From Acetobacter aceti (GTDB taxonomy: Bacteria; Pseudomonadota; Alphaproteobacteria; Acetobacterales; Acetobacteraceae), in the NCBI RefSeq assembly GCF_002005445.1, contig NZ_CP014692.1:434001-498000 (forward strand): a stretch of DNA of 64,000 nucleotides, read 5' to 3'. Position numbers and translations under genes: made by a program. The notes beneath the pieces were generated by a model. It was given only the letters and a program-made list of their open reading frames with translations. It was not told the DNA's origin and did not search any database. Below, in pieces: positions 9,859-18,874 of this stretch (position 1 is the stretch's first letter; every line of letters starts with the position of its first letter).

Positions 9859-10049
9859 ATATTATGAACAGTAACGCGATTCCGTGGGAATTGATGTGAG
9901 ATCAGGACCGAATTACTTCCTGATTGGAATGTCATTTTTGTGACCAGGAGTATTTATTATAAGCATTCGTTAATGTTTTGTTGACATGTGTGTCTTTTTG
10001 GCGTTTCGTCCACTTGAGCGCTCGAATGTGTCTTAAATGGGAGAAAACG

Positions 10050-10397
10050 ATGCGTGATCTCAACGTAGCTGAAATAGTAGAAGTTTCCGGCGGATGCTGT
10101 CTTTTTCCGGGGGGTTTTGGTCCTGGCGTTCTGCCTGGGTTTAATGATTGGGGTGGTTGCGGCGGTTTTGCACCTCCTCCGGCGCCACCTCCTGGCAATT
10201 GCGGGTTTGCGCCTCCTCCGCCGCCTCCTGGCAATTGCGGTTTTGCACCTCCGCCACCTGGTAATTGTGGTTTTGCGCCCCCGCCACCGCCTTCTGGCAA
10301 TTGCGGCTGTGGTCCTGCCTCATTTCCAGCAGTTTATGGTGGATGGAATGCCGGCTCCTTCTATAATATTCTGAATAATATCATTCGCTGGGCCTAA
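10050..10397 (+). CDS. Double-glycine-leader precursor peptide with Cys/Pro/Gly repeat core
   Basis: The start is the ATG at 10050, preceded by GGGAGAAAACG. The 115-residue product opens with MRDLNVAEIVEVSGG, a classic class II bacteriocin/microcin double-glycine leader (pattern M-R-x-L-x-x-x-E-I-x-x-V-S-G-G). Cleavage after Gly15 would release a 100-residue core. That core begins CCLFPGG and then has tandem units of the form CGFAP(4-6)GN at about residues 37-84. It contains eight cysteines (16, 17, 37, 51, 63, 73, 85, 87) and ends in an aromatic segment YGGWNAGSFYNI. No C39-peptidase transporter, immunity gene or modification enzyme lies next to it. The function is unknown; secretion through a remote peptidase-containing ABC exporter is an inference. 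Confidence 0.72.
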   Translation: MRDLNVAEIVEVSGGCCLFPGGFGPGVLPGFNDWGGCGGFAPPPAPPPGNCGFAPPPPPPGNCGFAPPPPGNCGFAPPPPPSGNCGCGPASFPAVYGGWNAGSFYNILNNIIRWA

Positions 10398-10459
10398 AAT
10401 TTCTTCGCTAACTTCATCCTGTAAAAAATAAGTTGAAGAGATTACAATACAGGCTGGCG

Positions 10460-10506
10460 CGAAAGTTGTCCGGTTTGACCGGACAACTTTCGTAATTATT
10501 TTTATT
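10460..10506 (+). terminator. Strong rho-independent terminator of the peptide gene
   Basis: A perfect 14-base stem (cgaaagttgtccgg at 10460-10473, complement at 10479-10492) with loop tttga, followed by taattatttttattt. It lies 62 bases after the stop codon and shows that the peptide gene is an independent transcription unit. Confidence 0.85.
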
Positions 10507-10608
10507 TCAAGAATTGCATGTTATAGATAATAATTGTTCAGTCTGAACCTAATAGTGTTACGGCAATGCCAACGTCTGAACAACGAGTTCTGTCCGTGAC
10601 CTCTTGCG

Positions 10609-11205
10609 TGTTTAGTCCCGGGCTTTGATGGATTGGGTTGAGGATGAATCTTTCTGGCTCTGAAGCCCATATCTTGCAGATGTATTCACAGGGTGTCAGA
10701 CCGTTGTTGAGCCTTCGCCCGAAGTTACAGGCCACCATGAAGTCATTGAGGTGCGTCCTCAATGGAAGTGTTTGACGGTTGCCTGCCTGATTGTGTGGTT
10801 CATTCGCTTGCCCTGACCATTGGTCCAGGGGTGATTGGGTTTCGTCAGGCGATGCCCGATCCCGTTGGGCTCGCGGGTCATGTCGAACCGCATGGAACGT
10901 GACCATGCCGTGCCACGGTTGCGGGGCTGCTCAGCGAACTGGATGCCGTTGTCTGTCAGGATGGTATGAAACTATGCCGACGAAAGACCTCGATCATCGC
11001 TTCGTCCTTCCCGGACAGGACCATTGAACGCGACTCTTTTGGCTCCGTCTCTGGTTTTCGACAGTCTGACGCCTCCGCATTTCGTCACTGTTTTCGGGTT
11101 GATCCCGAACGCCTCGCCCAGCGCCGCGAGCGAAGCCTGCTATCGCTGTAGTGCTGCTCGCACGGCGTGCGTGGTCGTGGCGCTGCCATGACGTATCCGT
11201 CCCAT
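10609..11205 (-). pseudogene. IS481-family transposase, disrupted copy
   Basis: The N-terminal part reads from about 11205 in one frame as HGSATTTHAVRAALQRSQAS and then EAFGINPKTVTKWRRRQTV, the usual helix-turn-helix start of IS481 transposases. The C-terminal part (LRTHLNDFMVACNFGRRL and LTPCEYICKIWASEPERF) is in another frame. The integrase core between them is mostly deleted, and several frameshifts are present. It is a dead copy that matches the fragment at 18875-19256. Confidence 0.75.
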
Positions 11206-11350
11206 AAGGCTTCCTTCCACTCACGTGAAAATAATGCACCAGCAAACCACGGGACTAAACACGTAGCTGAATGAGCGGCAGGAAACATCATCTGGAACTC
11301 CAAAGCAGCCGAATCGCCCTCCCCCAAAAACGCCGTCAATCGGCCAAAAA

Positions 11351-11375
11351 TTTTTGGTGAAGCTTTTTCCAAAAA
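11351..11375 (-). terminator. Terminator-like 25-base repeat, copy 2
   Basis: On the minus strand this reads tttttgg, then aaaaagcttca, then ccaaaaa, 12 bases beyond the mscS stop codon. It differs from the copy at 9433-9457 by one base. Confidence 0.5.
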
Positions 11376-11386
11376 GCCTCAAAGCC

Positions 11387-12562
11387 CTACAGAGAAAACA
11401 TGCTGCCCGGATGATCCGGCAGGCGAGCCTGCATCCGATACTGTGAAGGCTGGTTTTCGGGCGACGGGTCATGGGCTGAAAACCGTGTCTGCGGAAAGGC
11501 TTCCGGGCAGTTTTCACGTATCCAGACAATGATCTGTTCCCGGATGGCGCAGCGCAGGTCCCAGCTTCGCACGGCGGTCCGGGCTCCGGCGGTGATACGC
11601 AGCATGATGACCCGATCCGTCGAGTCCGCGACCTGCACACTGAAATCCTTGCCGTTCCATTCGCGGCAGCCTTCGACGATTTCGGCGAGCCTGTTTCGGA
11701 TCTGCTCCACGGGGGCCAGAAAATCGAGATAGAGATAAACAGCACCTGTCAGTTCGGCTGAGTTGTAGGTCCAGTTCTCGAAAGGATTATCGAGAAAGTA
11801 GGATAGCGGCACGATCCGCCTGCGCTTGTCCCAGGCCCGGAGAACCACGAATGTCGCGTTGATTTCCTCGACCCACGTCCAGTCACCGTTAAAGGCGATC
11901 ATGTCGCCCATGCGGATGGGTTGCGTGACCGCGATCTGAGCGCCTGCGATCAGGTTGGTCAGCACGGAGCGGGCGGCGAGACCGACAATGATGGACGCCG
12001 CGCCGGCGGAGGCCAGCAGGCTGAGACCATATTGCCGGACCGGCTCGAACGTCATGAGCGCCGCGCCGACGGTCAGCAGCCCGATAAGGATCTCCGCGAT
12101 GCGTTGAAGCAGCCTGACCTGTGTCAGATGCTTTCGACCGAGAATGTTTTCTTCGTGCTCCTCGCCGGAGGCGTCAAGCTGTTCGATATAGAGGGAGCTT
12201 GCCAGACGGGCTGACCGGATAAGGCTGAGCCCCATGGCGAACACGATCAGAACCGCCAGAAGATGCGCGAGAGACCCCACGATCCGGGGCGGGATTTCCA
12301 GCGCCGGAATCGCCAGAATCATGATGACGCATGCCGCCGCCAACTGGACAGGATGCTGCAGGATGGTCGCGCTGGTGCGGATGAAGGAGCCCGGACGTTT
12401 CTTTCCCGGCACACGGGCAAAACCGCGTTTGAGGATAAAGCCAGCTATCCATGCTGTCGTGGCGCCAAGGGCGAAGAGAATGAGAAGGGAAGCGATGGTG
12501 GGAGGGAGCCAGTCAAACCATTCCTGAATGTTCAGGAGAGTTGAAAAAAACGTCTGTTGCAA
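11387..12562 (-). CDS. MscS-family mechanosensitive ion channel
   Basis: A 391-residue inner-membrane protein. Several membrane helices lie in residues 15-200. A pore-lining helix and the start of the MscS beta domain appear around GLAARSVLTNLIAGAQIAV, followed by TQPIRMGDMIAF at about 205-235. The cytoplasmic domain carries FVVLRAWDKRRRIVPLSYFL and FENWTYN. It opens on membrane tension to release solutes during osmotic downshock; this is known for the family. It is monocistronic, downstream of typA on the same strand but separated by about 290 bases. Confidence 0.88.
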   Translation of the reverse strand: MQQTFFSTLLNIQEWFDWLPPTIASLLILFALGATTAWIAGFILKRGFARVPGKKRPGSFIRTSATILQHPVQLAAACVIMILAIPALEIPPRIVGSLAHLLAVLIVFAMGLSLIRSARLASSLYIEQLDASGEEHEENILGRKHLTQVRLLQRIAEILIGLLTVGAALMTFEPVRQYGLSLLASAGAASIIVGLAARSVLTNLIAGAQIAVTQPIRMGDMIAFNGDWTWVEEINATFVVLRAWDKRRRIVPLSYFLDNPFENWTYNSAELTGAVYLYLDFLAPVEQIRNRLAEIVEGCREWNGKDFSVQVADSTDRVIMLRITAGARTAVRSWDLRCAIREQIIVWIRENCPEAFPQTRFSAHDPSPENQPSQYRMQARLPDHPGSMFSL

Positions 12563-12848
12563 AGGCTCGTCCTCATCCTTTCATGCAGGGAAACAGATGG
12601 CCGCACGCCATCGGAAGAGCGCAGCCTACAGCCTCGCTCTAAAAATCTGCCGGTCAGATTTCGAATGGACTGTGTACCGGTCCATATCAGGAGCGCAGAA
12701 ACAGGCGGAAAGTTCCGAGCCTGTTCTGAAAGGGGCATGGCGCCTGTGGCTTCATGCCATGTGGGGAGAGGACTGATCCTCTCCCTCGGGAAGCGCGAAG
12801 CGCTTCAGGGACCGAACGACATGAATCCGTCCGATCCCGTATTTTGTA

Positions 12849-14672
12849 TCAGTCGTTCTTCTTGGAACGCTCGTTCTTCTTGCGCTCGTGCGGATCGAGG
12901 TAGCGCTTGCGCAGACGCACGGCGGATGGCGTGACTTCCACCAGTTCGTCGTCCTCAATGTAGGCAATCGCCTGCTCGAGGCTCATCTTGCGCGGCGGAA
13001 CCAGAAGCAGGGCCTCATCCTTGCCGGCGGCGCGGATGTTGGTCAGCTTCTTTTCACGGACGGCGTTCACTTCGAGATCATTCTCGCGGGAATGCTCACC
13101 GATGATCATGCCAACGTAGACTTTTTCGCCCGCACTGACGAACAGCGTGCCGCGATCCTGCAATGAGAACAGCGAATACTGCGTCGTCGCGCCGTCTTCA
13201 GACGAGATGAGCGAGCCGTTGCGGCGGCCTTCGATCGTGCCTGCATAGGGCTGATAGCCCGCGAACAGACGGTTCATGATGCCCGTGCCGCGCGTGTCGG
13301 TCAGGAACTCGCCGTGATAGCCGATCAGGCCGCGTGACGGGATGAGGAACGTCAGACGCACCTTGTCGCCGCCGGACGGACGCATATCCTGCATCTGGCC
13401 CTTACGGAGGGACATCTTCTCGACCACGACACCCGAGTAGGGCTCGTCCACGTCGATCAGAACCTCTTCGTAAGGCTCCTCACGCTCGCCGGTCTCTTCG
13501 TTGGTGTGGAACAGCACGCGGGGACGACCGATGGTCAGCTCGAAGCCTTCGCGACGCATCGTCTCGATAAGCACGCCAAGCTGAAGTTCGCCACGACCGG
13601 CAACCTCGAAGGCTTCGCTCTCGGGGCTTTCCGTCACGCGGATGGCGATGTTGCTTTCCGTTTCCTTGAACAGACGGTCACGGATCTGGCGGGATGTGAC
13701 CTTCTTGCCCTCACGACCACCCAGAGGGCCGTCGTTGATGCGGAATGTCATGGACAGTGTCGGCGGATCGACCGGAATGGCCTTCAGGGCTTCGGTCACT
13801 TCCGGAGAAGCGATCGTTTCCGGGATCGTGGCCTCGGACAGACCGGCGACGGCGACGATGTCACCGGCTTCGACTTCATCCACAGGCACGCGATCAAGGC
13901 CACGGAAGGAGAGCAGCTTGGTCAGACGGCCTGTCTCGACAACACTGCCGTCTTCACGCAGCACGCGGACCGGCATGTTGACGCGGGCGCGACCCTGCTC
14001 GACGCGGCCCGTGAGCACGCGACCGAGGAAGTTGTCGGACTCGAGAATGGTCGCGATCATCGCGAAGGGTTTCTCTTTGTCGACATTCGGAGCCGGAACG
14101 TGACGCAGCACGAGGTCGAACATCGGGGACAGATCCTTGCGGGGTCCGTCCAGTTCGATGTCCGCCCAGCCCTGACGGCCGGAAGCGTAGAGCATCGGGA
14201 AGTCGAGCTGCTCGTCATTCGCGCCGAGGGAAGCGAACAGATCGAAAATCTCGTTGTGGACTTCGTCCGGACGGGCGTCGCCACGGTCGATCTTGTTGAC
14301 GACGACAATCGGCTTCAGGCCACGGGCCAGCGCCTTGCCGACCACGAATTTGGTCTGGGGCAGCGCGCCTTCGGCGGCGTCGACGAGCACGATCGCGCCG
14401 TCCACCATGCTCAGGATACGCTCGACCTCACCGCCGAAGTCGGCGTGGCCCGGGGTGTCGATGATGTTGATGCGGGTGTCTTTCCAGACGACGGACGTGC
14501 ACTTGGCGAGAATGGTGATGCCACGCTCGCGCTCAAGGTCATTGCTGTCCATCGCACGTTCAGCAACCTGCTGATGTTCGTGGAACGAGCCGGACTGCTT
14601 GAGCAGTTCGTCAACAAGAGTGGTCTTGCCATGATCGACGTGTGCGATAATGGCGATGTTCCGAATATCCAT
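12849..14672 (-). CDS. typA: Ribosome-associated translational GTPase TypA/BipA
   Basis: A 607-residue protein. The start at 14672 gives [19 protein letters not shown], the standard beginning of the family; a longer frame upstream (to 14741) is not supported. The G1 loop is AHVDHGKTT at residues 10-18. G2 is in the RGITI region, G3 is [11 protein letters not shown] and G4 is VNKIDR. EF-Tu-like and EF-G-like domains follow, then the BipA-specific C-terminus ([17 protein letters not shown]). It associates with ribosomes and helps growth under stress. It is a single gene. Confidence 0.96.
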   Translation of the reverse strand: MDIRNIAIIAHVDHGKTTLVDELLKQSGSFHEHQQVAERAMDSNDLERERGITILAKCTSVVWKDTRINIIDTPGHADFGGEVERILSMVDGAIVLVDAAEGALPQTKFVVGKALARGLKPIVVVNKIDRGDARPDEVHNEIFDLFASLGANDEQLDFPMLYASGRQGWADIELDGPRKDLSPMFDLVLRHVPAPNVDKEKPFAMIATILESDNFLGRVLTGRVEQGRARVNMPVRVLREDGSVVETGRLTKLLSFRGLDRVPVDEVEAGDIVAVAGLSEATIPETIASPEVTEALKAIPVDPPTLSMTFRINDGPLGGREGKKVTSRQIRDRLFKETESNIAIRVTESPESEAFEVAGRGELQLGVLIETMRREGFELTIGRPRVLFHTNEETGEREEPYEEVLIDVDEPYSGVVVEKMSLRKGQMQDMRPSGGDKVRLTFLIPSRGLIGYHGEFLTDTRGTGIMNRLFAGYQPYAGTIEGRRNGSLISSEDGATTQYSLFSLQDRGTLFVSAGEKVYVGMIIGEHSRENDLEVNAVREKKLTNIRAAGKDEALLLVPPRKMSLEQAIAYIEDDELVEVTPSAVRLRKRYLDPHERKKNERSKKND

Positions 14673-14937
14673 CGTAAGGCGGACCTGATCTTTCTTTCCG
14701 TACATGTCCGCCGCTGACAGCTCAAAGCGCGCAGCGGACACCTGTTAACGGCTGTCCATAGAGGGCGGCGGCGCGGATTGCACGCGAAACTTCGCGGTCA
14801 GGCGCGTCTTTGACGTGAAACCGGCGTGAGCGACATGGCCATCCGTGCTGGTTTCACTGTGTTTCTGTCCCGTTTTCCGTGTTGGCGGAGGGGCGGTTTT
14901 CAGGAGACAGTTGAGCGTGGGCCTACTTCTTGGCAGT

Positions 14938-15861
14938 TTAGCCAGGCAGCATCATGAGGCCCTGAGGCATGCCCGGGGTTTCGGTACGCAGGCAGAACAT
15001 GGCTCCGTTCAGCGGTTCCGCCTCAAGTTCGGCAGCCGACAGCCCCTTGCGCGCTGTGGTGATGAACACCATTCGCAGATCATCGCCTCCAAAAGCCGCC
15101 TTGGTCACATTGCTGGCAGGGAGGGGAATAGGCGCCAGACGCACGCCTTCAGGAGAAAAACGTTCCAGCCTGTGGCCACCCCAGATGCCAACCCACAACG
15201 TGCCGGCACTGTCCATGGTCAGTCCATCCGGCGCGCCATTGCTGATTTCGGCAAAAATTCTCTGCCCTGTGAGGGTTCCGGTGGAAGTGACATCAAAAGC
15301 GTAGATCACTCCCTGCGCCGACTCGCAGTGATAAAGGGTGCGGCCATCCGGAGCCACGACGGGACCATTGCTGATCGTGTAGCCGCTATGATGCCGACGC
15401 AGGGCCACGTCTCCCCCCTCCATGCTGTAGAGGGAACCGATGGGGAGTTCTTCCTTGTCATCCATCGTGCCGAACCAGAGCCGTCCGGACCTGTCCACAT
15501 GGGCGTCGTTCAGGCGCGTGCGGGAATGGGTCTGTTCCACGGGCATGAACGGATGGATGCGTCCGGTCTCGGGATCGAAGAGATACAGGCCGTCTTCCAT
15601 GCCGCAGATCAGGCCGCCGTCCTGCGTCGGCACCAGAAATGTCGGCCGCCGTTTTACATGCCAGGTTGAGCGCATTCCGTCTGAAGGCCGGTAACGATGC
15701 AGGGCGCAACTCAGTATATCAACGAAATAGAAGGCAGAATCCGCCTCACTCCAGACCGGTCCTTCTCCCAGTTTGGCCTGCAGATTCCAGACACTGACGG
15801 CTTCGTCGGTCTTTGATTCTGCGGCCCGAAAGACCCTGTCTACAGGGATGTGTGGTGTCAT
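14938..15861 (-). CDS. SMP-30/gluconolactonase-like beta-propeller hydrolase
   Basis: The start at 15861 is chosen because CCGGGAGGT lies about seven bases upstream. The product has 307 residues. Motifs include LGEGPVWSEADSAFYFVDI (metal-ligand Glu in LGEGP), RLNDAHVDRSGRLWFGTMD (Asn and Asp ligands of the SMP-30 active site) and NGAPDGLTMDSAGTLWVG (third metal-site segment). Family members are calcium- or zinc-dependent lactonases acting on sugar acids such as gluconolactone. There is no signal peptide, so it is cytoplasmic. The exact substrate is unknown. It is divergent from the feo operon. Confidence 0.85.
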   Translation of the reverse strand: MTPHIPVDRVFRAAESKTDEAVSVWNLQAKLGEGPVWSEADSAFYFVDILSCALHRYRPSDGMRSTWHVKRRPTFLVPTQDGGLICGMEDGLYLFDPETGRIHPFMPVEQTHSRTRLNDAHVDRSGRLWFGTMDDKEELPIGSLYSMEGGDVALRRHHSGYTISNGPVVAPDGRTLYHCESAQGVIYAFDVTSTGTLTGQRIFAEISNGAPDGLTMDSAGTLWVGIWGGHRLERFSPEGVRLAPIPLPASNVTKAAFGGDDLRMVFITTARKGLSAAELEAEPLNGAMFCLRTETPGMPQGLMMLPG

Positions 15862-16031
15862 CTTCATACCTCCCGGCTGGTAACGGGCGAAAGTGACAGG
15901 AGTTGCCCCTGAAATGATACTTAATCCTTCACCTGATTTCGGGCCGCCTGATTTCGACGTGGACAGCGGCACGAATAGGAAATAGGTATCATTCGCAACA
16001 TGACAACAGAACAGGCCGACAGGATCTGCTC

Positions 16032-16271
16032 ATGCGCCTGGACGAACTTCCGGCCGGAATCGATGCCGTTATTGACCATATTGACCACCGTGCGGCGGAT
16101 GACACCGTAGCGCAGCGGCTGGGCGAACTTGGCTTCGTGCCCGGTGAGCCTTTGCGTATTGTCGCCGTGGGGCCCTTCGGGGCTGATCCGCTGGCTGTAA
16201 AAATCGGTTTCACGCGCTTTGCTCTTCGTCGGTCGGAAGCGTCCCGTGTCATCCTGAGGGACGCTTCATAA
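16032..16271 (+). CDS. feoA: Ferrous iron transport protein A
   Basis: A 79-residue SH3-like protein. RLGELGFVPGEPLRIVAVGP is the typical FeoA core, and GADPLAVKIGFTRFALRRSEA matches the GDPIAIRVRGYRIALRREEA-type C-terminus. It is thought to help FeoB at the cytoplasmic face of the membrane. Its stop codon is three bases before the feoB start, so they form one operon. Confidence 0.92.
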   Translation: MRLDELPAGIDAVIDHIDHRAADDTVAQRLGELGFVPGEPLRIVAVGPFGADPLAVKIGFTRFALRRSEASRVILRDAS

Positions 16272-16274
16272 ATC

Positions 16275-18134
16275 ATGGATGCGGTGATCGAAACTCTCCC
16301 GCTACGGGCAGCACTGGTCGGTAATCCCAACTGCGGCAAGACCTCGCTGTTCAACCAGTTGACCGGCAGCCGCCAGAAAGTGGCGAATTATGCTGGCGTG
16401 ACGGTCGAGCGCAAGGAGGGACGTTTTACAACGCCCGGTGGCAGGTCCGTAAGGCTGCTCGATCTGCCCGGCGCTTACAGCCTTGCCGCCACCAGCCCTG
16501 ATGAAGCCGTTACCCGTGATGTCTGCGCCGGACGGTATAAAGGCGAACCTGCTCCGGAACTGCTGATCTGTGTTCTGGATGCGACCAACCTGCGGTTGCA
16601 TCTGCGGTTCGCTCTGGAGGTCTGCCGTCTCGGACGTCCGACGATCATCGTGCTCAACATGCTGGATGCCGCCCGCAAGGAAGGGCTGGAAATCGATCTG
16701 CCGCGATTGTCGGCCGAACTGGGCGCACCCGTTGTAGGCGTTGTGGCGATCAGGAAGAGCGGTGCGTCTGATCTGCTGGAGCTTCTGGATCATCCGCCTC
16801 TCCATGCGCCTGTCCTTAAGATGGATGTTTCCGAGGAAATTCACGCCACGGTGCGGCGGCTTCTCACGGAATGCACATCCCGTCCGACCATCGCCTCCGA
16901 GGCGCTGGAAGACCGGCTCGACCGTTGGGTTCTCCATCCTGTCTGGGGGCTGGTGATTCTGCTGGCTCTGATGTTCGTCATGTTTCAGGCGGTCTTCTCA
17001 TGGGCGCAGCCAGTCATGGATGCGGTTGACGCCGGCGTCACGGATTTCGGCGAGATGCTCCGCCAGTTTCTGCCGGAGGGTCTGCTCCGCAGCCTGCTGG
17101 TGGACGGGATCATCGCCGGGGCCGGAACGGTGGTCGTGTTCCTGCCGCAGATCCTGATCCTGTTCCTCTGGATACTGATTCTGGAAGAGTCCGGCTATCT
17201 GCCGCGCGCCGCGTTCCTGCTGGACCGGATCATGGCGTCCGCGGGTCTCTCGGGCCGATCCTTTATCCCGCTGCTGTCCAGCTTCGCCTGCGCCGTTCCG
17301 GGCATCATGGCGACACGCACCATCCAGAACCCACGCGACCGGCTTGTCACCATCCTGCTCGCTCCGTTGATGACCTGCTCAGCCCGATTGCCTGTTTATG
17401 CGCTGCTGATCGCGGCCTTCATTCCCCGTCACTCGATCGGCGGCGTGCTCAACCAGCAGGGTCTGGTCCTGTTCGCTCTTTATATGGTGGCGATCCTCAG
17501 CGCGCTCGGCGTGGCATGGGTCATGAAACGGGGTGGCGTTCACGAAGAGCATCCGCTGCTCATGGAACTGCCCGCCTATCGCTGGCCGAGCCTGCGCAAT
17601 GTGGCGCTTGGACTCTGGCAGCGGGCCGTCATCTTTCTCTCGCGTGTCGGCAGCATCATCGTCACGCTCAGTGTGCTGCTCTGGGCGCTCTCGAGTTTTC
17701 CATCGCCCCCGGCTGGTGCGACCGGTCCCGCCATTGATTACAGTCTGGCGGGCTGGATCGGGCACATCATGCTGCCTGTTTTCGCTCCCCTCGGCTTCAC
17801 CTGGCAGATCTGTGTGGCTCTGATTCCGGGACTGGCGGCGCGTGAAGTCGCGGTGAGCGCGCTGGCCACGGTCTATGCGGTTGGCGGCGTGGAAACGGAT
17901 GCCGCGTCGCAACTGATCCCGATCCTGTCCAGACAATGGAGTCTTGCGACCGGACTGTCGCTGATGGCATGGTATGTCTACGCGCCGCAGTGTTTCTCGA
18001 CTCTGGCCGTCATCCGGCGTGAGACAGGCGGCTGGAAGGTCGTCTTTCAGACGGCCGGTTATCTGTTCGGTTTGGCCTATCTGGCGTCTTTCCTCACATG
18101 GAGGTTCGCGCTGGTGATGGGATGGGGGCCGTGA
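16275..18134 (+). CDS. feoB: Ferrous iron transporter B
   Basis: A 619-residue inner-membrane Fe(II) permease with an N-terminal G domain. The G1 loop is GNPNCGKTS at residues 16-24, G2 is around YAGVTVERKEG, G3 is DLPGAYSL and G4 is NMLD. The membrane part starts near residue 215. It contains GYLPRAAFLLDRIM, FIPLLSSFACAVPGIMATR (core Gate motif with a cysteine) and GLAAREVAVSALATVY (second Gate motif). It is shorter than E. coli FeoB but complete in motif content. It overlaps the next gene by TGATG. Confidence 0.95.
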   Translation: MDAVIETLPLRAALVGNPNCGKTSLFNQLTGSRQKVANYAGVTVERKEGRFTTPGGRSVRLLDLPGAYSLAATSPDEAVTRDVCAGRYKGEPAPELLICVLDATNLRLHLRFALEVCRLGRPTIIVLNMLDAARKEGLEIDLPRLSAELGAPVVGVVAIRKSGASDLLELLDHPPLHAPVLKMDVSEEIHATVRRLLTECTSRPTIASEALEDRLDRWVLHPVWGLVILLALMFVMFQAVFSWAQPVMDAVDAGVTDFGEMLRQFLPEGLLRSLLVDGIIAGAGTVVVFLPQILILFLWILILEESGYLPRAAFLLDRIMASAGLSGRSFIPLLSSFACAVPGIMATRTIQNPRDRLVTILLAPLMTCSARLPVYALLIAAFIPRHSIGGVLNQQGLVLFALYMVAILSALGVAWVMKRGGVHEEHPLLMELPAYRWPSLRNVALGLWQRAVIFLSRVGSIIVTLSVLLWALSSFPSPPAGATGPAIDYSLAGWIGHIMLPVFAPLGFTWQICVALIPGLAAREVAVSALATVYAVGGVETDAASQLIPILSRQWSLATGLSLMAWYVYAPQCFSTLAVIRRETGGWKVVFQTAGYLFGLAYLASFLTWRFALVMGWGP

Positions 18135-18367
18135 TGATTGAAAGCCTGATTATCGGACTGCTGGTTCTGGTCTGCGCTCTTTACTGGCTGGGGCGTCTTG
18201 CGCCTTCCGTGACGCGGAAACTGTGGAAAAGCACGGGAGCGCTCCTGCGCACGGTCCATGCTCCTTCCGCGCTCCAGACTGCCGTGGCCGGACGGGCCAA
18301 CGCGGGTTCACGCGGCGGATGTGGTGGATGTAAAGGGTGTGACAGCAGGAGTGGCGGCTGTCACTGA
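18134..18367 (+). CDS. Small membrane protein with Cys-rich tail, third gene of the feo operon
   Basis: A 77-residue protein whose ATG overlaps the feoB stop codon, so it is translationally coupled. Residues 2-22 form one membrane helix (ESLIIGLLVLVCALYWLGRL). The C-terminus is GGCGGCKGCDSRSGGCH, with four cysteines and a final histidine. The position matches FeoC-like or small FeoB-associated proteins of proteobacteria. The tail could bind iron or an Fe-S cluster, which is an inference. It is not a classical winged-helix FeoC. Confidence 0.75.
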   Translation: MIESLIIGLLVLVCALYWLGRLAPSVTRKLWKSTGALLRTVHAPSALQTAVAGRANAGSRGGCGGCKGCDSRSGGCH

Positions 18368-18420
18368 ATATGGCTTTTTTGATCATGGATTGTGAAAGGC
18401 TAAAGCATTTCCACAAGCCG

Positions 18421-18551
18421 GTTAAGGAAGCGTTTGGTTGAATCAAGACCGTTGCCGACTTGCACAAGACCAAGCTGCGAGGTCTGGCTAAGATCGACTG
18501 GCTTTCACTTTCGCGGCTGCCGCCCACAATCTGGGCGGCAGCCCAAGTGAT
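18421..18551 (+). pseudogene. IS5/IS1182-type transposase, C-terminal remnant
   Basis: Reading across a stop codon and one frameshift gives VKEAFG*IKTVADLHKTKL, then RGLAKIDW, then FTFAAAAHNLGG. This is the well-known C-terminal pattern of IS5-superfamily transposases (EAFGWIKTV, KTKxRG, FTFAxAAYNL). It merges into the upstream part of the next open frame, which makes that frame look longer than it is. Confidence 0.65.
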
Positions 18552-18561
18552 TGACGATGTC

Positions 18562-18837
18562 ATGACAGCAAGCCCAGAAAACGAATGGAAGATCGAGAAT
18601 GCCAGCCATCTCAAGGGGGTGCGACTGCATTTTCGCCGCTACACTCAGTGGAGCGAAAGCTGGGATCACGATCACTGCGCGGCCTGCTGGGCCACATTCG
18701 CGGAATTCGAGGGCTTGGACATCCAGCACGAAGGCTACGCTGCCTATCATCTTAAAGACGCTTGCTATGAATGGATCTGTCAAGCCTGCTTTGATGATCT
18801 GAAGGGCAACATGGAATGGACAGCCGACGATACCTGA
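18562..18837 (+). CDS. Conserved hypothetical protein with two CxxC-like motifs
   Basis: I use the ATG at 18562 (91 residues), because the preceding codons in the same frame derive from a transposase remnant. The sequence has WDHDHCAACWATFAEF, HEGYAAYHL and WICQACFDDLKGNMEW. The CxxC pairs plus histidines suggest a small zinc-binding or treble-clef-like fold; similar standalone proteins are common in bacteria without known function. There is no clear ribosome site, so the native promoter and start may have been lost when the IS inserted. Confidence 0.55.
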   Translation: MTASPENEWKIENASHLKGVRLHFRRYTQWSESWDHDHCAACWATFAEFEGLDIQHEGYAAYHLKDACYEWICQACFDDLKGNMEWTADDT

Positions 18838-18874
18838 CAGCGTGTCCGCAGTTCATTTTTTCAACAGTCCGCCA

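Noticed and set aside
9978..10049. Upstream in-frame start for the peptide (24 extra residues)
   Set aside because: The leader motif MRDLNVAEIVEVSGG starts exactly at the ATG with the ribosome site. The extra codons lack similarity to any leader.
10117..10374. Alternative frames through the peptide repeat, on both strands
   Set aside because: Their repeats (Leu-Arg or Gln-Asn rich) come from the same DNA period. They have no leader, poor starts, and do not account for the double-glycine motif.
13506..14717. 403-codon plus-strand frame inside typA
   Set aside because: It is a mirror frame of the highly conserved typA coding strand, rich in His and Asp, with no family motif. High GC makes such frames common.
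15905..16010. Fur box before feoA
   Set aside because: Two weak tgata-like half sites (near 15915 and 15990) do not form the 19-bp palindrome. The evidence is too thin for a call.
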